DNA from: Schizochytrium sp. TIO01
Lineage: Eukaryota > Sar > Bigyra > Thraustochytrida > Thraustochytriidae
Assembly (NCBI GenBank): GCA_004764695.1
Contig: SMSO01000014.1
Coordinates: 2,245,148 to 2,309,147 of the forward strand
Direction: 5' to 3'
Length of the DNA stretch: 64,000 nt
The notes beneath the pieces were generated by a model, which was not told where the DNA came from, ran no database searches, and was given only the letters and a program-made list of their open reading frames with translations. Position numbers and translations under genes: made by a program. This document shows, piece by piece, positions 44,501 through 54,400 of the stretch (position 1 is the stretch's first letter; each line of letters opens with the position of its first letter).

Positions 44501-47393
44501 CAAAGACACCTGCGAATCGAAGCTGCTCGAGACAAGAGGGAGAGTTAAAGATGCCTGGGCGCTTTAATTCATTTGGTTTGACACACCTGATGTATCGGGG
44601 GAAAGTTGCATTTGTACGATCTTCAAGCTGCGAAAGTTGCTTCATGAATGTCGAGGCCTGTGTCTTTTTGACTGTTTGGCCTGTGTCTCCCTTACTAAAA
44701 ATAGTTCGAACAACTTCGGAACTGCTTTCTTCGATTGCGGTCTCGAGGTTTTCATAAAGCTTATCGGCATTTTTATAAACAAAACCAGAAGTCTCATACT
44801 CCACTGCACCAGCATAGTGGAACACTTGGAATGCCGTGCGTGATTTGCAACGGTCGGAGAACAGCGCCCTCTTAGTCGTATGTCTTGAGACAACTGCTTG
44901 AAGAAACTTTTCATCAGTTCCATTGATCGCGGTTTGCTCATCGAGAAGTTGAAAGACACCGTCATGAACCGCTGCAGCGCCCGAAGCACTCATCCCAAGA
45001 AAGGTTAAGAGCGGTTGCGAATCATGGAACTCGATCTTCTCAAAAGGAACCCCCTCATCGATGTAAGTCTGCTCCTCAAGTGTGAAAGTATGTCTGTTGA
45101 ACATCTGCTGGAGTTTCTCATTAGCAAAATTAATGCAGAGTTGTTCAAAGGAATTGATCTCAAATATTTCAAAACCAAAAATATCAAGAAGTCCAATGAA
45201 GCTAGTATCTCCAGATGCTTTCCTTCCAGCAGCTGACACATTCCTGCTGCTTTGGGAACGAAGTGCGACATCCTTGTTGACGAGGAGCGCATGGTTAATA
45301 CGTCTGATAATGTATTCGAACAGGCGGTTGTACAGGTGTCGGGCCAGGGCGTTCCGCGCATCCGAGGCCATCTTTGTATTAAAGGCGCGCTTTAGCAACC
45401 CATCACGCTGTTGAGAAATATGCATGGTGAGGGCAGATGACAGTTTCTCGGAATCAACACTAAGAAGATCACATATTGCTTCAAGGTTTGCTTTTGAACC
45501 TGAGGCAATCTTGGAGCCTGTGCTACCATGCTCTTCAAACTCTACGTTACCCAGATGCAAAATTGCGGCAACATATCTGAAGAGGCCATCAGTTTCAGCG
45601 TCAGAGAACCCCATTTCTTCAAGGGCCTGGTGCATCTTTGCGCACTCCTTTGAATCATCGTGATGTTCGACTCCTACAGTCTGTTGAGGCAGATACTTGA
45701 ACGCCTGCACACTTCCATCAACCTTGTATCGCTTGCGGAGCTCTGGCTTAAATTGGCCAGTAAGGTAGTGGAAAATGTGAAAGTTGCGTTCGCCTTGCGC
45801 CTGATCCACAACACGACTCTTCTCCAAGAGGTAGTTCACAGTGTGGGCTCCAACAATTTGACCAGAGCCACAAGAAGTATCAAAGTGGATCTCCATGAAG
45901 CGACCAAATCGAGAAGAGTTATCATTTCGCACAGTCTTGGCATTACCAAAGGCTTCAAGAATTGGGTTAGCAGCAAGAATCTTTTGCTCAACATTGGATT
46001 CTGACCCTGCTACCTCGGACAAGAACTCAAGGCATACCTTGACCGTGACTGTTTTGCCAGCTCCACTTTCACCACTGATGAGAAGACTTTGGTCCTTGCT
46101 ATCTTCCATCATGGCACGATAAGCGCTGTTGATGACGGCATACGGGTGTGGCGGGAGTTCCATGGCTTCTCGACCAGTCTCAGCATACTTATGCATTACA
46201 CTGGGGGCAAACAAATCAGTTTGCTTAAATGGATTGACAGCTACCAAGATATCACCAACACTAGTATAAATTTTGTCAACTGCGTAACGACGTCGGAGAA
46301 GATCGATAATGGCAGGCTCGTGCACATCATCAAGTTGTACCAAGTCATTCGTGAGGTTTGTTAGTGTCTGTGTGGTCTCGATTTCGGGGCCGATATCCTT
46401 CTTAGTAACACGGCGGCGCTCGAGGAACTCAATACTATCATCGTCTACAGCCAGTGGCTTCTCTGCAACGATCATCTCTGCCGGACCTCGGCGTTCAAGA
46501 ATCTTTGCGGGGATCCAGGACAAGAGCTCATGCGACACCCACACGAAATCTCCTGAAAGTGCTTCACTCTCTGCCGCAGAGATGAGTGCCGCTGGTTTAT
46601 CCCAGGTCGTCTCCCCGGTTTTACGGTTTACATAATATGGCTCACCCTCCGCGTAATAGGTGTCCCATTCTTCAAATGGATCCTTCGGCGGCTCGAGATC
46701 TCTACGTTTGGGTTTTCGCGCAGATGCAGGTTCTGCTACCACAATATCATCACTGGCAGCAGCAGAATTGCTGAAGTTCGCATTGACATCATCATCGTCA
46801 TCGCTAATTTTTTCCCCGGCAAGACGTCTTGCTCTTTGCTCACGAAACTTTGCTGCCGCAAATTTCCCGGAGCCACCAGAAGATTTCCGCGACAGTGACG
46901 AGGCGTTGCGGCGCATTTGCGCTGTAGATCTCACTGCTGTTGCTGGAACTGCAGCAGCAGTTGCATTCATGGCGTTCGGTGGTCTGCGGACTTCGGGTGG
47001 CACTGGAATGGCATCAGCTGTGGCGCTCAAGGTACCTCGCGTGAAGGTCTTCGGAATAGCCTTGGAGATCTTGGGAGGCACTGGAATGGCGTCGTCTTTG
47101 GCATGGAGACTGCCGCGTACGGGAGGCGCAGGAGGCTCATCGTAGTGGGATCCCGAAGAAGGTGGAGCTGGAGGAGCTCGAGGCATGGGCGGAGGGCCCC
47201 CACTGCGGACCTCCGTGTGGTCGATCTTAGGGCGACGAGGGATTGGAGGTGCGTCTGCGGCACCATAGCCTGCAGCAGGGGGAGAGGGCATTTGGGCAGA
47301 GGGAGAAGAACCGGTAAACCTTCCTGTTTGCTTTGACTTGAGTTCACCGAGAATGTTTGGTGAGAACCCGTGCGGCTGTGACATTCCCCGCAA
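41526..47393 (-). CDS. unconventional myosin with WW, motor, IQ and MyTH4 domains and proline-rich ends
   Basis: A 1955-residue actin-based motor in one uninterrupted frame. In order: a proline-rich N-terminus (about 20-150); a WW domain (about 238-276, with EEWDTYYAEGEPYYVNR and TTWDKP); and the motor (about 285-1030) with P-loop GESGAGKT (about 440), switch I NDNSSRFGRF (about 490) and switch II DIFGFE (about 736). One IQ-like helix (AAEIQKIMRGAYVR, about 1050) follows, then a long helical tail (1070-1600). A MyTH4-like domain (about 1625-1745, with FKNIFGIMGDK and ARGWNLLAMLLASFPPS) precedes a C-terminal run of polyproline blocks ending in the acidic EVDEDDLL. MyTH4 domains bind microtubules or cargo; WW domains bind proline motifs. 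No FERM domain follows the MyTH4. The catalytic loops look intact. It probably links actin with cargo or microtubules; the exact myosin class cannot be set by eye. Confidence 0.93.
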   Translation of the reverse strand: MRGMSQPHGFSPNILGELKSKQTGRFTGSSPSAQMPSPPAAGYGAADAPPIPRRPKIDHTEVRSGGPPPMPRAPPAPPSSGSHYDEPPAPPVRGSLHAKDDAIPVPPKISKAIPKTFTRGTLSATADAIPVPPEVRRPPNAMNATAAAVPATAVRSTAQMRRNASSLSRKSSGGSGKFAAAKFREQRARRLAGEKISDDDDDVNANFSNSAAASDDIVVAEPASARKPKRRDLEPPKDPFEEWDTYYAEGEPYYVNRKTGETTWDKPAALISAAESEALSGDFVWVSHELLSWIPAKILERRGPAEMIVAEKPLAVDDDSIEFLERRRVTKKDIGPEIETTQTLTNLTNDLVQLDDVHEPAIIDLLRRRYAVDKIYTSVGDILVAVNPFKQTDLFAPSVMHKYAETGREAMELPPHPYAVINSAYRAMMEDSKDQSLLISGESGAGKTVTVKVCLEFLSEVAGSESNVEQKILAANPILEAFGNAKTVRNDNSSRFGRFMEIHFDTSCGSGQIVGAHTVNYLLEKSRVVDQAQGERNFHIFHYLTGQFKPELRKRYKVDGSVQAFKYLPQQTVGVEHHDDSKECAKMHQALEEMGFSDAETDGLFRYVAAILHLGNVEFEEHGSTGSKIASGSKANLEAICDLLSVDSEKLSSALTMHISQQRDGLLKRAFNTKMASDARNALARHLYNRLFEYIIRRINHALLVNKDVALRSQSSRNVSAAGRKASGDTSFIGLLDIFGFEIFEINSFEQLCINFANEKLQQMFNRHTFTLEEQTYIDEGVPFEKIEFHDSQPLLTFLGMSASGAAAVHDGVFQLLDEQTAINGTDEKFLQAVVSRHTTKRALFSDRCKSRTAFQVFHYAGAVEYETSGFVYKNADKLYENLETAIEESSSEVVRTIFSKGDTGQTVKKTQASTFMKQLSQLEDRTNATFPRYIRCVKPNELKRPGIFNSPSCLEQLRFAGVFEAVAIRKRGYPFRKTHEGFFATYRCIEPSAVSHADWMAARKAKSWRKVAEDLLRSMASRTVPAAKDCHLGKTMILYRAEQHRALEIQRLGVLNRAAAEIQKIMRGAYVRMHVPDLRKARKELQSAINSRRIADLDTAISNASSLFFKIREAYDAEAVKEVLRLESTLAPKIKDLLSRTRDGNACFDDKLYDELDRICSEMTRYMKRDALAFKGNPEAVDLISRADNFRTQREVFHELGVALSEVAHVPANLTLTKLGALLHRAPEASAQGSRLRDVTHKAETLLGRMEEEVEMAEKLAQATASCGVGAPSGGNDNIDISLTRQNIKALQSAYSRLKDHQPESVDGVDALARGEWAQRLYSAIITAMDNAQHADDPEWELVERLVGEGQTILGGSNELFTFDETQLSLVSGELALRAQVDAIVRKLAEGIQAVNDEPLAPALDQARALNLQSHADADVRNVVAEAEYLLPQIRQTRSKLLAAIQAVSEQLLYEALVMQSECGWGESADMVGHKTVAEARTLYRWVQNLTREARIAVDALEVEPCRVIVDGCEEIRLNIEELSTLREFLGLPRDRQLLRQRDAAVALQNYRRAVAVSIAHKDLLFDSQENSDNFALEHFPKLKSPQEFAKRFGITFSKYKVHMLHFHSPTFGKIHTSLTTIEPSAMTPTGKSLHKTACMLFKNIFGIMGDKIYENVDSLVVDLIETGLTIPDLVDEMMCQVMKQVTENPKDESEARGWNLLAMLLASFPPSAQLENYLEHFLRRAGRSRLVKTLHCTLLCGPLLSAPSIEEIALQRAPGNSDVWFDGPRSKITLPKETFKGPVEPDQRVTDWRNGGEEEYGDSEDAVPAASGPGTRSGPPAAPPAPPSFGSGAPPPAPAPRQAAPLAGYGGPPPPHQVSHSPVDNLGGPPPPPPPKKRGSGRSSSNDYDSAGIPAMSGGPPQPPPPAPPARQTRAPVSMAGGPPPPPPKRGNGPPLPPPQRQLSSEVDEDDLL

Positions 47394-48640
47394 TCAGAGT
47401 ATCCTGATTTACTCAAAATTTAGGGTCTGGCTGCCTGCAAGATGTATGATCGATGCAGGTGAATGCGACAACCTTCTCCTAGAAGCAAGCGCGCAGCGAC
47501 TTATAGGAGGGGCTGTAGACGCAGGGTTCCTGGTCTCGATAATTTACACCACAATCAACGAAGGGAAGCTGAGAGGCGGTCAACTATTTCAAACTCGCAG
47601 TAACGCGGCCCTGGCGATAGATATGTCAATCTTGGCGGATAGCTTGGCTGTATCTTACGGGAGTTTATACACCGTACTATATCGCCTCAGCGGCGTTCGT
47701 TGGTAGATAGTCTGTTGCTCGCGTCGTGGCTGTCAATGATGTTGGTATTGGCAAATCTATATTTCTATGTTTCTATTCTTCTATCTATCTTTCGCAAAGA
47801 AAAAGAGACGAAAAGGTGGAGGAGATGATTATCACGACGAGGAGAAGAGACCAAGATGCGACGCGAGGAAGCTAGACTCGTAAGCCGCGTTCAAGGCGAG
47901 CAAAGACGTGATGGCAAGTGTGTCCAGCACCACCGCCGAGTCTTTGCGCCCGATGTGGAGTTATTAGAGTGCCGGCGATCTTGGCGAGCGGCGCGGCGAC
48001 AGTCGGATTGTCTCTTTGCCCGCGCGAGAAAAGCAACCTTTTACTTTTCTATTTTTTCATCAAAAAAATCTTTTTCTTTTTCTCTTTCTCTTTTTTCGAT
48101 AAAGTGAAATTAATAAATAATAAAAACTTATTTTTTCTTTTATTTGAACCCCAAAACCAAAATGTACTACCTACGATACTTATAATATTGATAAAACTTT
48201 AATTCAAGAGTCCTATACAGCTCATACATCAATAAGACTATCATATTGATTAAATAGGTACCCGGCTTTCGAAAGCCTAAAACAAGCGACAAAGGAAAGC
48301 TGTGCATGGTTTCGGAAAACCCTTTGCAAAAACACTCGGAAGAGAAACAATACTTCGCAGCAGAAGCTACCTACTCTCTCGCATTTGATCGATCATGATG
48401 GTATCTCTATATACGGAACCCGGGTGGCGCCATTCCATTCGTTGCGGGTCTTTTCATAGGAGTGAGTCAATCAATCCATCCGTCAGCTGTTTGTTTGTTT
48501 ACAAATGAATTTCTTGCTTTCAAGTTGCAGAATTTCCGCATGCAATCGCTAGCTAGCTAGCTACCAAAGGTCACCATGCTGCGACATCCTGCGTGGCTTG
48601 CCCATGGCTTTTATAACGACGAGGAGGAGCAGTGACACGG

Positions 48641-48769
48641 TCATTCATTCATTCATTCATTCATTCATTCATTCATTCATTCATTCATTGAGTCAGTCAG
48701 TCAGTCAGTCAGAGATTGAGTGAGTGAGTGAGTGAGTGAGTGAGTAAGTCAGTCAGTCAGTCAGTCAGA
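48641..48769. repeat. composite (CATT)n-(GTCA)n-(GAGT)n-(GTCA)n array
   Basis: About 12 CATT units, five GTCA units, about seven GAGT units, then five GTCA units. Each motif differs from the next by one base or a phase shift. Confidence 0.95.
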
Positions 48770-49618
48770 CGCATGCTACGCCCTGGTCGTGATCTGCCTG
48801 CTGTGCATGAATGGAGGCGGGTTCCTAGTCATTATCCCTGTGCTGCTGTTGGGTGTCCGTCTGCCTGCGCGATTACTGTCTGCCCGTTTGCACATTTGCT
48901 TGCTTGGTAGCTGGTCGTTCAATTGATTCATTCGTTCATTGATTCATTCGTTTCTACTAAGCGAGCACATTCATCAGTCAGTCAATCAGTCAGTCCATAA
49001 TTCCTGGCAGAGTAAGATCAGGTTAAAAAAACAAAAACAAGAAACCACGTAGCTGTAGCTCAATCTGCTGTAGCTAACTAATCTAAATCTGGAGGTGCAG
49101 CAGTAGATGCGAGGGTTTCCAATTGAGGGAACTGCATAATTTAATACGATATGTATATTTTAATTAAAGTCGCACGGTACTGTGCAAAGTTTATACTGTA
49201 AATAAACAATAGTAATTGATTGTGAAAGAGAACTAAAACTAGAGTGCTATAGGATACTTTTCTTCTGCTCCTTTGCTGAGCTTCCTCGGCCGCAGTCAGT
49301 CTGGCTATCAGAGTGTCTGCCCCCGGCCATGGTGGAAAGCTACGCACTTTATCAGATACAGAATGCCTTCAAGGTGGCACATCGCAGTGGATGTGCAAAT
49401 GCAACAACCAAGCCAAAGCCCAATTCGATGAAAATATTTCTTTTTGGCGGGTTCTTGGAATCGTTCTTTTTTCTTTTCCAGGGTTTCAATCAATGTTGAC
49501 TAGGCAGGCACTAGCTACCTACTACGCCTCCTCCTCCTGCCTTCTTCTCTGATTCTCTGAAACAAAGAATCAGAAAGAAAGACTTTCTTCGATTCTAGTA
49601 CGACGATGGTAGGTTGTA

Positions 49619-49686
49619 ACGAATTAGCTATATAACTAACTATATAACTAAGTTAGTTAGTTAGTTAGCTAGCTAGTTAGTTAGTC
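49619..49686. repeat. TATAACTA and (TTAG)n tract
   Basis: Two TATAACTAAC units are followed by TTAG repeats; the first part is complementary to the second (CTAA against TTAG), so a hairpin is possible. Confidence 0.75.
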
Positions 49687-50606
49687 AGATCGCCATTTGG
49701 CTCTTAGAAATGGTCACAAGAAGAAGAAGAAGAAGAAGAAGAGACCAGAAAGGAGGCGAGAAAGACGCAGACGGTCTTCGTGTATTTCATCTCCGCTGCA
49801 TTCATGTGCATGCGCTGTCCCTATGCTTGGTGCTTTACTCCGAATACGCCTAAGCCTCGAATGAGCTTCCTGTCTCACCCAGCTGGCTGATCCTGGTGCG
49901 GAAACGCCTCTAACCCCTTCAGATGACTTACAGCTAGCAGCATCTTCGCTCGGCCCCTCAAACCCAGACTGCCTCTCGTTCGCAAGCTGATCGTCGTCTT
50001 CAAGAACATCGCAATGGCCGGCCAGCCCATCCGTCAGCCTCTCAGCCTCTCAGTCTGTCACATCCAAGCCTAGCCAAGCCAGGCCAAGCCAACTTCGAAC
50101 CAGAGCTGGTCAGGACTCAACTGAGGGTTTCAGGCGCACAGACGTGGTCAGTAGAACGAAACAGATCTCGCCGAGAGGACGAGTCTGCACAAGAGCAACC
50201 GCAATGCGATGCTGCCTCAGAATGCGATCGGATCTTCAACCAGACGGTAGATGAGATGTGGTCATGACAGCGAACGAAGGCCGAAAAGTCAGACCGTGAG
50301 AGAGAGAGAGAGGAGGCGGCCATTTCGCAGCTCGTCAAAGCATTGATGTCATTCGAGAGCGACTGCATGCCTGTCGATTTACATTGATTATTTCATAGGA
50401 GGACTTGCGCTGACTCGTGCGAAACTGTTGGCGTCGGGCCCCGATAAGCTTTAGGCCAAGTGGTCTGCAGACGTGGTTACAGCATTGCAAAATAGCAGAA
50501 GGATGACTGTAAGATAGCCTGCGGCATCGACGTAGAACTGCACGTTCTGCGCGGAGATCGCCCTCGTTTACAAGCAAATGGGGCCTTTCTTCTTTGGACG
50601 AAGATT

Positions 50607-50662
50607 TTTATTACTTAATTTGTTTTTCAAAGATTAAATTAAATTTAAAGTAAAGTAATAAA
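50607..50662. repeat. AT-rich inverted repeat, 10-bp arms
   Basis: TTTATTACTT at 50607-50616 is exactly complementary to AAGTAATAAA at 50653-50662, separated by 36 bp of AT-rich DNA. Confidence 0.75.
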
Positions 50663-50928
50663 TAGAATGTCGTGAAAACTAATTCTGTGCATGTGTAGCG
50701 AGACAACCGCAGTGTGCGATCAGAGAAAACGAATTGAGAACCTCTTGTACCCCGGAACTCATCACCTGTAATGCTTGAGCATGTCTGCACGTGTACGTAG
50801 GTGGCCAGCGAGTGATTGTGTTCTTCACCCGAGCTGAAGATTTCAATTCGTTACCTCTGAGCCTGTTTCATAGAATCTAAGACTCGAACCCAGGAAAAAC
50901 GAGAAGTCAAAATGCCAATAAAACAATT

Positions 50929-50980
50929 TTTATTTTATTTTAAATGATAAAATAAATTATATATTACTTTTTTTAATATA
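50929..50980. repeat. two adjacent AT-rich inverted repeats
   Basis: TTATTTTAT (50930-50938) pairs with ATAAAATAA (50947-50955) over an 8-base loop. TATATTA (50960-50966) pairs with TAATATA (50974-50980) over a 7-base loop. Confidence 0.75.
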
Positions 50981-51763
50981 AAAAGTTTTTAAATCTAGAA
51001 AAGCTTCTACCGATAGTCATTAGGTACTGCTATCAGCGATTGTCCGCCTTGTGATGGGCGAGGAGACAACTTTGTATGAAATGGAGCATTTAACTACAGT
51101 TTACAGCCATCATGTCTGGCGGGCTGGATAGTTATGCACGATTTGCGCATGTTAGTGAGAGCATAGAAGACCTCCTGATTAGACGGCTGGAGGGGTCGGT
51201 AAGAGAAGTTTCAGGCCTTGGAGATGGTTTTCGATCGTTGCAAAAAGCACAGATCTGCAGAAAATGATCATGTTCCAAAGAAACTAAAAGACGGATGCGA
51301 TTGGCCACATGTATTATGGAAATATCTTGCAAGGTCGCAATAATGTGCTTAAGATAAACCCATCAGGGTAAGCTAAATAGTGATGCTCATATTTTTCTTC
51401 TTTTTTTTCTAAATGTTTAAAAATTAATATATATAATCTCTTGTTGCAAATGTTCTGTCAACTACTAGATTGGCAATTTGGCCATTTGGGCATTTTGCGT
51501 ACTTAAGGGAAACTCCACTTGATGGAGCGACTGGTGTATCGCCAAAAGTCAGCCAGCTTCTGCTCAAGGAATAGCCTCATGCTAAGCACTAAAATTGTAT
51601 CTAAAGCTCAATGGCATCTCAGCGACGAACTGAAATGCCACCTCATTAGAACTGCATAAAGAGACAATAAGAACAGGAAAAGAGGAACGAGGAGAATAAG
51701 AAATCAAGAACAACTAAGATAGGCCAATAAGATACACTTGCGAATATTTGAATTTAAGATACA

Positions 51764-54400
51764 TTATTCCTTAGGCTTCTTACTTAGTACTGCTTGCAGC
51801 TCGGCCTCCAAGGCCACATTTGCAGACTTAAGTGCACTCACACGCTCGATTTCAGCTGTCATAGACTCAATCAACTCATCAGAATGTTTGGCAATTGACT
51901 CTCTTTCTTTCTCAAGATCAGCTATCATAGCCTTCGATTCGCCTAAACGAAACTTGAGCGACTCGATGTGCTTTTGACCAGCTGCCTTTTGATCTGTTGC
52001 TTCATTTAAGTCCTTGAAAGCCTCACGTAAACTTCTCCGTGATTCCTCAAGTTCCAGTTCCAGCGACATAATCCTAGTGCGAAGGTCTTCCTCGACCCCT
52101 TCGAGACGTTCCACCTCACCAGCAAGTCTAGCTTTAGCTTCAGCATCTTGAGTCGCATTTCTTAGAATTTCAGCATGCGCTGAAATCTTTTGTTCGCTTA
52201 TGGCACAGCGCTCTCGAAAAGTAACTTGATCTGTGACACATGCTGAGACCGCATCCCGCACAGGAACACAGTCCATTGCAGATGTAAATTTGACATTTAC
52301 GAGACGAGCAATTTCACTGAACTCCGAGTTAAACAACGTTTCCATTGCTTGATAGCCTTCAATAGAGCCTTTAAGATCTTGGATCTCCTGTTGGATAACC
52401 TGAACCCGCTGATTTGCATTCTCATTTACAGAAGCAAGTTCTGTTCCCTTCTCTTGACGGAGGGCTTCAAGATCAACCTGAAGCTTACTAATTTGGCTAC
52501 GCAAACCATTGGCTTCTTCATTTGCACGGCGCAATCGCTCTTGGCCATTTGTTCTTTCAATTGTAATTTTATTCTCCAGAACGGTAATTCTTTTCTTTGC
52601 TTCAGTAGCCGCATCAGCTCGGTCATTGAGGCTCCGTTTTACTTGAGCCAATGTATCAACAGAAGTGGCAAGTTCCATCGTTCTTTTCCGCAATGCCTCC
52701 TCAACCTTCAGCCTCTGTTTTGTTTCTTGCTCGAATTTACCTGCCATGGAATCTAGCTCTGAACCAACATTTGAGACACTCAGTGAGGATCGGTCTAGCT
52801 CTTCGCGAAACTCTTGGTTCAGCTGCTGAGTCTTTCCAAGTTTTGTTTCAAGCGCATCAGCACGCTCTTGCAACGTGGCGTGCTCCTTATTCAAGGATTG
52901 GTATTCTCCCTCAAGGCGAGCACATGTTTCTGTCACCCGGTTAAGTTCCTCACAGGCCCGCCCATGTTCTGTAATCTCCGCCTCTAATTCATAACGAATA
53001 TCTTGGAATTTCTTTTCTTCTTCGTTCAATAATCGCTGCAAGCGATTACGCTCAAAACGCAACTCTCGGACCTGGCGAACACGCTCAGCGTCACCACTCC
53101 GCAGCTCATTTGTTTCATTTTGTAGCTCACTTAACTTTTTTTGTGTAAAAGCTGCTTGTATTGTTTTAGCCTCAAGTGCTTGCTCACTTTCTTGTAAAAG
53201 ACGCGATATCTCCTTCACCTCTGCATCTGCTTTTTCTGATTGCTGGCGAAGTTCTTCCATTTTCTGATATGCCTTCTGACGCTGAGACTGTGCATTTTGG
53301 GAGGCCTTTTCTGCGCTATCAAGTGCGTCACGATATTGTACAAGCTGTGCATCAAGCCTAGACCGTTCTAGAGCCTCTTCACGCATTTGTTTACTTAACT
53401 GGGCTAACCTGTTCCTACTAGAATCAAGCTCCTTTGCAGTGTCTGCATGACGAGCAATTTCTTGATCCATAGCTAAGCGAGAAAGCGCAAGCTCTTCTCG
53501 CGCCTCTTGCAACGACAAAGCTATCTCGTTTCTCCGGTTCTCCTCTGCAGATGCGCGCGCATCAGCTTTTGATACCTCGAAATGTGCATTCTCAACTTTG
53601 TCTTTCCAGGCTTCCTCAGTCTTACGGAATGACTCTTTTAGAGCTGCAATTGCTGCCGCATGGTTTTTCTCGAGAACGGCAACTCCATTCCCCCCATGGT
53701 CTTTCTCGCTAAGCTCCAGAAGGCGAGAATATGTACGCCAAATACGCCCCACAAGCTCAGGCTGAGCTACCGTGCTTTGTTTGACAATGTCTGTGACACA
53801 CTGATGAAATCCTATGCTATAAACATACATTGCTCGATACATGCGGTCAATTTCATCTTTACAAAGTCCGTCACGCTCTAGGGAAGGGCGGTCCAGGCCA
53901 TTTTCTTTCAGGTAAAGTCTTGCTTTAGCATTAATTGACGACACACCTTCTTCTGCACCTCGCTGCACGTGATGACCTAGCATTTGGTCAACCCATACCT
54001 CGCTCACCATGCTTCGTTCAGCTTTGTTCAAACCAGATGCTGTAGTTCCAGGAATGCGATTAAAGATGTCTCTCTGAATCTTTGACGATATTTTCGTCAG
54101 GGTTTCATCCTCCGCTCGTGCATTTGTAGTTGTAGTTTTAGATGAATCAACATCCCTCTCATAACCTTTTTTCGCATTTCGGGCTTCACAGATTTTGCGC
54201 GCAAGGTTAGCTTCTGCGCGATATTTATTTCGATTGGATCCAGGTGGTGGTAAAGCTTTGCGGAGTTGTTGCTTTCGCAGATTATTCTCTAGCTCCGTTT
54301 GATCTGAATAATTGGTGTTCGCTGCACCGGGATTCGGGAGAATGGCCAATCGTGGCGATTCTGCCTTTCGCACAGTTGCCCGAGATTTGCTGGCCATCAT
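51764..54400 (-). CDS. long coiled-coil protein with TSNAXIP1-like N-terminal segment
   Basis: An 878-residue protein. Residues about 110-230 are compact and helical, with DEIDRMYRAMYVYSIGFHQ and a nearby IWRTYSRLLE, resembling the TSNAXIP1 N-terminal domain found in proteins of ciliated eukaryotes. From about 235 to the end it is almost continuous heptad coiled coil rich in Glu, Arg, Gln and Ala, with one break near 690-740 that contains two Cys. The N-terminal 100 residues are basic and disordered. The role is inferred as a structural or scaffolding protein of the flagellum or basal body; nothing in the sequence proves it. The frame opens at tandem Met codons, and the gene lies head-to-head with the leucine-rich-repeat coiled-coil gene 1.1 kb away. 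The coiled-coil call is firm; the TSNAXIP1 link is tentative. Confidence 0.75.
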   Translation of the reverse strand: MMASKSRATVRKAESPRLAILPNPGAANTNYSDQTELENNLRKQQLRKALPPPGSNRNKYRAEANLARKICEARNAKKGYERDVDSSKTTTTNARAEDETLTKISSKIQRDIFNRIPGTTASGLNKAERSMVSEVWVDQMLGHHVQRGAEEGVSSINAKARLYLKENGLDRPSLERDGLCKDEIDRMYRAMYVYSIGFHQCVTDIVKQSTVAQPELVGRIWRTYSRLLELSEKDHGGNGVAVLEKNHAAAIAALKESFRKTEEAWKDKVENAHFEVSKADARASAEENRRNEIALSLQEAREELALSRLAMDQEIARHADTAKELDSSRNRLAQLSKQMREEALERSRLDAQLVQYRDALDSAEKASQNAQSQRQKAYQKMEELRQQSEKADAEVKEISRLLQESEQALEAKTIQAAFTQKKLSELQNETNELRSGDAERVRQVRELRFERNRLQRLLNEEEKKFQDIRYELEAEITEHGRACEELNRVTETCARLEGEYQSLNKEHATLQERADALETKLGKTQQLNQEFREELDRSSLSVSNVGSELDSMAGKFEQETKQRLKVEEALRKRTMELATSVDTLAQVKRSLNDRADAATEAKKRITVLENKITIERTNGQERLRRANEEANGLRSQISKLQVDLEALRQEKGTELASVNENANQRVQVIQQEIQDLKGSIEGYQAMETLFNSEFSEIARLVNVKFTSAMDCVPVRDAVSACVTDQVTFRERCAISEQKISAHAEILRNATQDAEAKARLAGEVERLEGVEEDLRTRIMSLELELEESRRSLREAFKDLNEATDQKAAGQKHIESLKFRLGESKAMIADLEKERESIAKHSDELIESMTAEIERVSALKSANVALEAELQAVLSKKPKE

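Larger units (their letters stand above)
47394..51763. other. 4.4 kb without a convincing gene; microsatellites and AT-rich inverted repeats
   Basis: The first 300 bp probably contain the myosin promoter. AT-rich patches lie at about 48040-48200, 50590-50680, 50920-51000 and 51390-51440; two of them contain inverted repeats. A composite CATT/GTCA/GAGT array lies at 48641-48769 and a TTAG tract at 49619-49686. No frame has a recognisable domain. Confidence 0.45.

Noticed and set aside
46660-47145. Plus-strand frames opposite the myosin N-terminus (also 41731-42030)
   Set aside because: They are complements of proline-rich myosin coding DNA, giving Gly/Trp/Arg-rich artefacts.
50820-50900. T-loop-like sequence (GGTTCGAGTC on the minus strand) suggesting a tRNA
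   Set aside because: Only a weak T-arm with two G-T pairs forms; no D-arm, anticodon arm or acceptor stem is found in the flanking AT-rich DNA.
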